10,693 nt of DNA from Candidatus Sodaliphilus limicaballi (GTDB lineage Bacteria; Bacteroidota; Bacteroidia; Bacteroidales; Muribaculaceae): contig JAGHSP010000244.1 in assembly GCA_018065815.1 (NCBI GenBank), positions 1-10,693 on the forward strand, written 5' to 3'. A program made the translations under genes and the position numbers. This document shows, in pieces, positions 7,929 through 10,693 of this stretch. Position 1 is the stretch's first letter; each line of letters opens with the position of its first letter. Under the pieces are notes generated by a model. The model made no database searches, had not been told where the DNA came from, and saw only the letters and a list, made by a program, of their open reading frames with translations.

Positions 7929-9287
7929 TCACTTATTGTTTTTAAGTTCAAGGCCATAGTTGTTGCGCTTGTCCATCACGAGAAGCATTATCGCAACAAT
8001 TATTGCTGCAACTCCTATGCCCGAGAATACCCACATAGCCTGGGTGTAATCGGTATTGCCACCAGTCGTGTTAGCATCAAGCACTTTGCCTATTACCCAA
8101 GGCACTATCATCAATCCTATGTTTTGAATAAAATAGATAATTGAGTAGGCTGTGCCTAGCAATGCGATAGGAACAATCTTTGGCACTGCTGGCCACAGAA
8201 CACTGGGAAGCAGCGAGAACGCAATGCCCAGCACAATCATTGCAGTAACAGCAATCCAGGTAGATGACAAGGGTAGGGCAAACACCATAAGGACAAGGGT
8301 AAGCATAATTGTACCTATTATCATGATTGATGCCCCTTTGCCTATATTGTCATACATCGCTCCAAACAAAGGTGTAAGAATGATTGAAGTGAATGGAAGG
8401 ATGGCCGGAATGAAACCAGCAACATCGGCACCAACACTATACTTTGTGATCATCAACTTGGTTGCAAAATCCAGGAAAGGATAAAGCGACGAGTAGTATA
8501 GCATGCACAAAATGGTAATTAACCAGAACCCGCTATTAGAGAGGGTGCTTTTCAAGTCAGAAAACTTGAACTTGTCACTATCATCAGTTAGTTCAGTTGA
8601 AGAGTTGCTTTCATCAAATTTCCTATCCATCGAGCAATAAACGAGATACCCCACAGTGCCAAGCCCTACAAAGAATACACCCAGCAACAATGGAGTTGAC
8701 AGCGTGAATGCATCGGCAACACGCGGACTGCAACCTAATGCAAGTGCTGTGCCCAGGCGTGCCAAAGCGACCTGCAATCCCATTGCTAATGCCATTTCCT
8801 TGCCAGTAAACCATTTCACGATTACTTTTGACACTGCAATTCCACACAATTCATAACCTATGCCGAAGAGCGCAAAACCGCCCGCGGCAACAAGTACTTG
8901 AACTTTCATGGTGTCTCCGAAGAAACTCATTGTGGGAACTGGCGACATGAATGCTATCGCATAGTAATCAATCACTGTGCCTCCAAGCATGAGCAAGCAA
9001 GACAGCATGCCTGCAAATCTCACACCCTTTTTGTCAAGTATAAATCCGCTCACAAACAGCATCAAGAAGAATACATTGAAGAATCCTCTTGAACCGGCAA
9101 AGAAACCAAATTCGCTAGACGTCCAGCCCATGCCACCGTCGGCAGGTAATTGCTCAAGATAATATTGCAATGGAGAGACTTGTTTTGCAACAATATATCC
9201 CGTCATCATTGTGAATGCAACGATTGCAAGTACCACCCAGCGTGCCGCTGTGCTTTGTGCTAATGTTGATTTAACCTTATCAGTCAT
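7929..9287 (-). CDS. MFS transporter, MFSD1-like, second gene of tandem pair
   Basis: Predicted 12-helix inner-membrane transporter of the major facilitator superfamily. Hydrophobic segments lie near 17-35, 61-82, 91-113, 130-153, 165-186, 198-217, 253-270, 288-308, 318-338, 344-362, 376-398 and 417-438, with an acidic cytoplasmic loop at about 221-250. The MFS motif A appears as GFILDKKGVR (81-90), and a second-half copy as GAMYDNIGKGA (309-319). KWFTGKEMALAMG (158-170), LWPAVPKI (364-371) and IQNIGL (387-392) match signature blocks of the MFSD1 family, whose mammalian member moves dipeptides. Dipeptide transport here is inference; the substrate is unknown. It is clearly paralogous to the transporter upstream on the same strand (shared ARW, SPL, GWTS, KWF.GKEMALAMG, LWP.VPKI, YGLE). 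The ATG at 9287 gives a short cytoplasmic N-terminus aligned with the paralogue. The purine-rich GTAAACAAAA before the start is not a clear Shine-Dalgarno. Confidence 0.88.
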   Translation of the reverse strand: MTDKVKSTLAQSTAARWVVLAIVAFTMMTGYIVAKQVSPLQYYLEQLPADGGMGWTSSEFGFFAGSRGFFNVFFLMLFVSGFILDKKGVRFAGMLSCLLMLGGTVIDYYAIAFMSPVPTMSFFGDTMKVQVLVAAGGFALFGIGYELCGIAVSKVIVKWFTGKEMALAMGLQVALARLGTALALGCSPRVADAFTLSTPLLLGVFFVGLGTVGYLVYCSMDRKFDESNSSTELTDDSDKFKFSDLKSTLSNSGFWLITILCMLYYSSLYPFLDFATKLMITKYSVGADVAGFIPAILPFTSIILTPLFGAMYDNIGKGASIMIIGTIMLTLVLMVFALPLSSTWIAVTAMIVLGIAFSLLPSVLWPAVPKIVPIALLGTAYSIIYFIQNIGLMIVPWVIGKVLDANTTGGNTDYTQAMWVFSGIGVAAIIVAIMLLVMDKRNNYGLELKNNK

Positions 9288-9301
9288 TTTTGTTTACATA
9301 A

Positions 9302-9337
9302 ACTTGGGGCTGCCACAACCACGCGTCAGCCCCAAGT
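9302..9337 (-). terminator. Hairpin between the two transporter genes (attenuator or weak terminator)
   Basis: Perfect 11-bp inverted repeat, ACTTGGGGCTG at 9302-9312 and CAGCCCCAAGT at 9327-9337, with a 14-base loop that contains ACGCGT. On the minus strand it begins 17 bases after the stop of the upstream transporter gene and ends 14 bases before the start of the downstream one. The bases after it on that strand are TTATG, so there is no proper U-tract. It may be a partial terminator, an attenuator or an mRNA-stabilising structure that sets different levels for the two proteins. I cannot decide among these from sequence. Confidence 0.55.
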
Positions 9338-9354
9338 ATTATAGGTTAAAATTT

Positions 9355-10693
9355 TTATTTCTTGATGTTGGGTTCTTCAAGACCATAACCTTTCTTCTTA
9401 TCTTCAAGTTTGAGGAAGAATGCAAGAATAAATGCAGCAACACCAAACATTGAGAAGATAATCATAGGCATTGTATAACCGCCTGTTGACTCAAGAACAT
9501 GACCGATAATCATAGGCACGATACACAAGCCTATGTTCTGAATCCAGAAAATCAAGCAGTAAGCAGATCCGAGTACCTTCTCGTCAATGATTTTGGGAAC
9601 GCTAGGCCACAAAGCGGCAGGAACAAGAGAGAAACTCAAACCAAGTATTGCAACAAGTGCAATTGCAAGGATTTTACTGGGGAACAGTGGCAGCAAGAAT
9701 GCAAAACTCAAGTGACAAGCAACCATAATGATTGCACCAGCATAGAGCATGGTAGCACCCTTACCCTTCATGTCAAGGAAACCGCCCAGGAATGGGGTGA
9801 GAATCATCGCAAGAATGGGGAAGAAAGAGAAGAGCTGCGCACCTGTGCTATCATCAACATCAAGTGTCTTGGCCAAGAAGTCGGGAGCGTAACGCTGGAA
9901 TGGGAAAATTGCGCTGTAATACAATACGCACAGAAGTGCCACAATCCAGAACATTTTACTTGAGAATATTTTGCCCAGGTCACTAACCTTGAACTCCTCT
10001 TCGCTAGCCTCTTCGGCATATTCACCCTCGGCCTTGAGTTGCTTGTCAAGTTTCTTGTCCATTAATGCAAAGACAATGAAATTGATAAGACCAATAAGCA
10101 ACAGTACAGAGCAGAAAGCAAGGGGTGCAACAACTGTTGGTTTTTCGCAAGAATTGTAGATAATGGGAGCGATCCACATCACAGCAAATACACCAAGACG
10201 TGCGATAGCCATTTCAAGACCCATTGCAAGGGCCATTTCTTTGCCTTTAAACCACTTTGCAATAGCTTTGCTCACAGTTGTTCCTGCCATCTCGGCTCCA
10301 CAACCGAAAATCATGAAACCAAGGCAAGCCATCTTGGCACTAGCTGGCATAGATACCCACCATGAGTTAAGCCATGCAGCAAATGATGTAGCCTGGAACC
10401 AATCGCTGATACCGATATATTTGATACCAGCACCGATAACCATAACAGATGCTGATAGAATACCTGTGAAACGGATTCCCATCTTATCGAGGATTATACC
10501 TGCGAAAATCAAGAATCCACACACATTAAGCAAATATTCAGAAGCAGCATAATTGCCAAATGCGCCACTTGTCCAGCCTCGCTCTGACTCAATCATTGAC
10601 TTCAATGGTGACATTACATCTACAAACATGTAGGCGAAGAACATCATTGAAGCAATAAGCACGAGTGCTGACCAGCGAGCAACAGCACTGTCA
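9355..10693 (-). CDS. MFS transporter, MFSD1-like, first gene of tandem pair (5' end outside window)
   Basis: Partial gene. The open frame continues to the window edge, adding at least DSAVARWSAL before the first in-window start-like codon (GTG at 10662). This lines up with QSTAARWVVL near the N-terminus of the paralogue, so the true start lies a few codons beyond 10693. The 445 visible residues cover nearly the whole 12-helix MFS protein. Numbered from the edge: motif A GIILDKMGIR (65-74), KWFKGKEMALAMG (146-158), acidic inter-lobe loop (about 212-242, rich in Glu), second-lobe GGFLDMKGKGA (303-313), LWPSVPKI (361-368) and IQNIGL (384-389). These blocks indicate the MFSD1 family. Function is inferred as transport of a small organic solute, possibly a dipeptide. 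The gene precedes its paralogue by 67 bases containing a hairpin, so the two may share a promoter beyond the window. Confidence 0.88.
   Translation of the reverse strand, partial: DSAVARWSALVLIASMMFFAYMFVDVMSPLKSMIESERGWTSGAFGNYAASEYLLNVCGFLIFAGIILDKMGIRFTGILSASVMVIGAGIKYIGISDWFQATSFAAWLNSWWVSMPASAKMACLGFMIFGCGAEMAGTTVSKAIAKWFKGKEMALAMGLEMAIARLGVFAVMWIAPIIYNSCEKPTVVAPLAFCSVLLLIGLINFIVFALMDKKLDKQLKAEGEYAEEASEEEFKVSDLGKIFSSKMFWIVALLCVLYYSAIFPFQRYAPDFLAKTLDVDDSTGAQLFSFFPILAMILTPFLGGFLDMKGKGATMLYAGAIIMVACHLSFAFLLPLFPSKILAIALVAILGLSFSLVPAALWPSVPKIIDEKVLGSAYCLIFWIQNIGLCIVPMIIGHVLESTGGYTMPMIIFSMFGVAAFILAFFLKLEDKKKGYGLEEPNIKK

Noticed and set aside
9302..9360. Hairpin read as a plus-strand terminator
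   Set aside because: No plus-strand gene ends nearby, and the nearest T-run (9352-9356) is 14 bases beyond the stem.
9499..9963. 154-residue plus-strand open frame within the partial transporter gene
   Set aside because: It is antisense to a well-supported membrane protein and its composition is that expected of the reverse strand of transmembrane codons.
9355..10662. GTG at 10662 as the true start of the upstream transporter
   Set aside because: The frame stays open to the window edge and the extra residues (DSAVARWSAL) align with the paralogue's N-terminus, so the start lies outside the window.

Overview
This window looks like ordinary chromosome from a Bacteroidota bacterium, most likely order Bacteroidales (Muribaculaceae, Prevotella or Bacteroides relatives). 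The reasons are the mid-to-low G+C content, the lack of Shine-Dalgarno sequences before most starts, tight gene packing, and a periplasmic chaperone / OstA-like / MutL gene cluster with Bacteroidales-type protein sequences. This is inferred from protein resemblance and not from a marker gene. There is no tRNA, rRNA, CRISPR array, insertion sequence or phage gene.

Positions 1-7927 are read on the plus strand. A 641-residue exported PpiC/SurA-type prolyl isomerase comes first (34-1959) and is closed by a strong intrinsic terminator (1990-2028). An AT-rich leader of about 135 bases, probably holding a promoter, then precedes four genes spaced 9, 5 and 6 bases apart, which should form one operon: a SurA-like isomerase/chaperone (2166-3530), an exported OstA/LptA-family protein (3540-5255), the mismatch-repair protein MutL (5261-7108) and a PHP-family phosphatase resembling histidinol-phosphatase (7115-7927). 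The first two operon genes and the upstream isomerase fit one theme, outer-membrane protein folding and LPS or outer-membrane assembly. MutL and the phosphatase share the transcript without an obvious functional link.

Positions 7929-10693 are read on the minus strand. Two related major facilitator superfamily (MFS) transporters stand in tandem and look like an old duplication. Both carry the signature blocks of the MFSD1 family, whose animal member is a lysosomal dipeptide transporter. The upstream copy runs off the right edge of the window. A hairpin lies in the 67-base gap between them. The minus-strand unit meets the plus-strand operon tail to tail with one base between the stop codons.

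No new system such as a defence island or biosynthetic cluster is visible. The points most worth checking are the apparent loss of all three endonuclease motifs from MutL, the split of parvulin active-site histidines between the two domains of the SurA-like protein, the large undefined C-terminal half of the first isomerase, and the paired MFSD1-like transporters.
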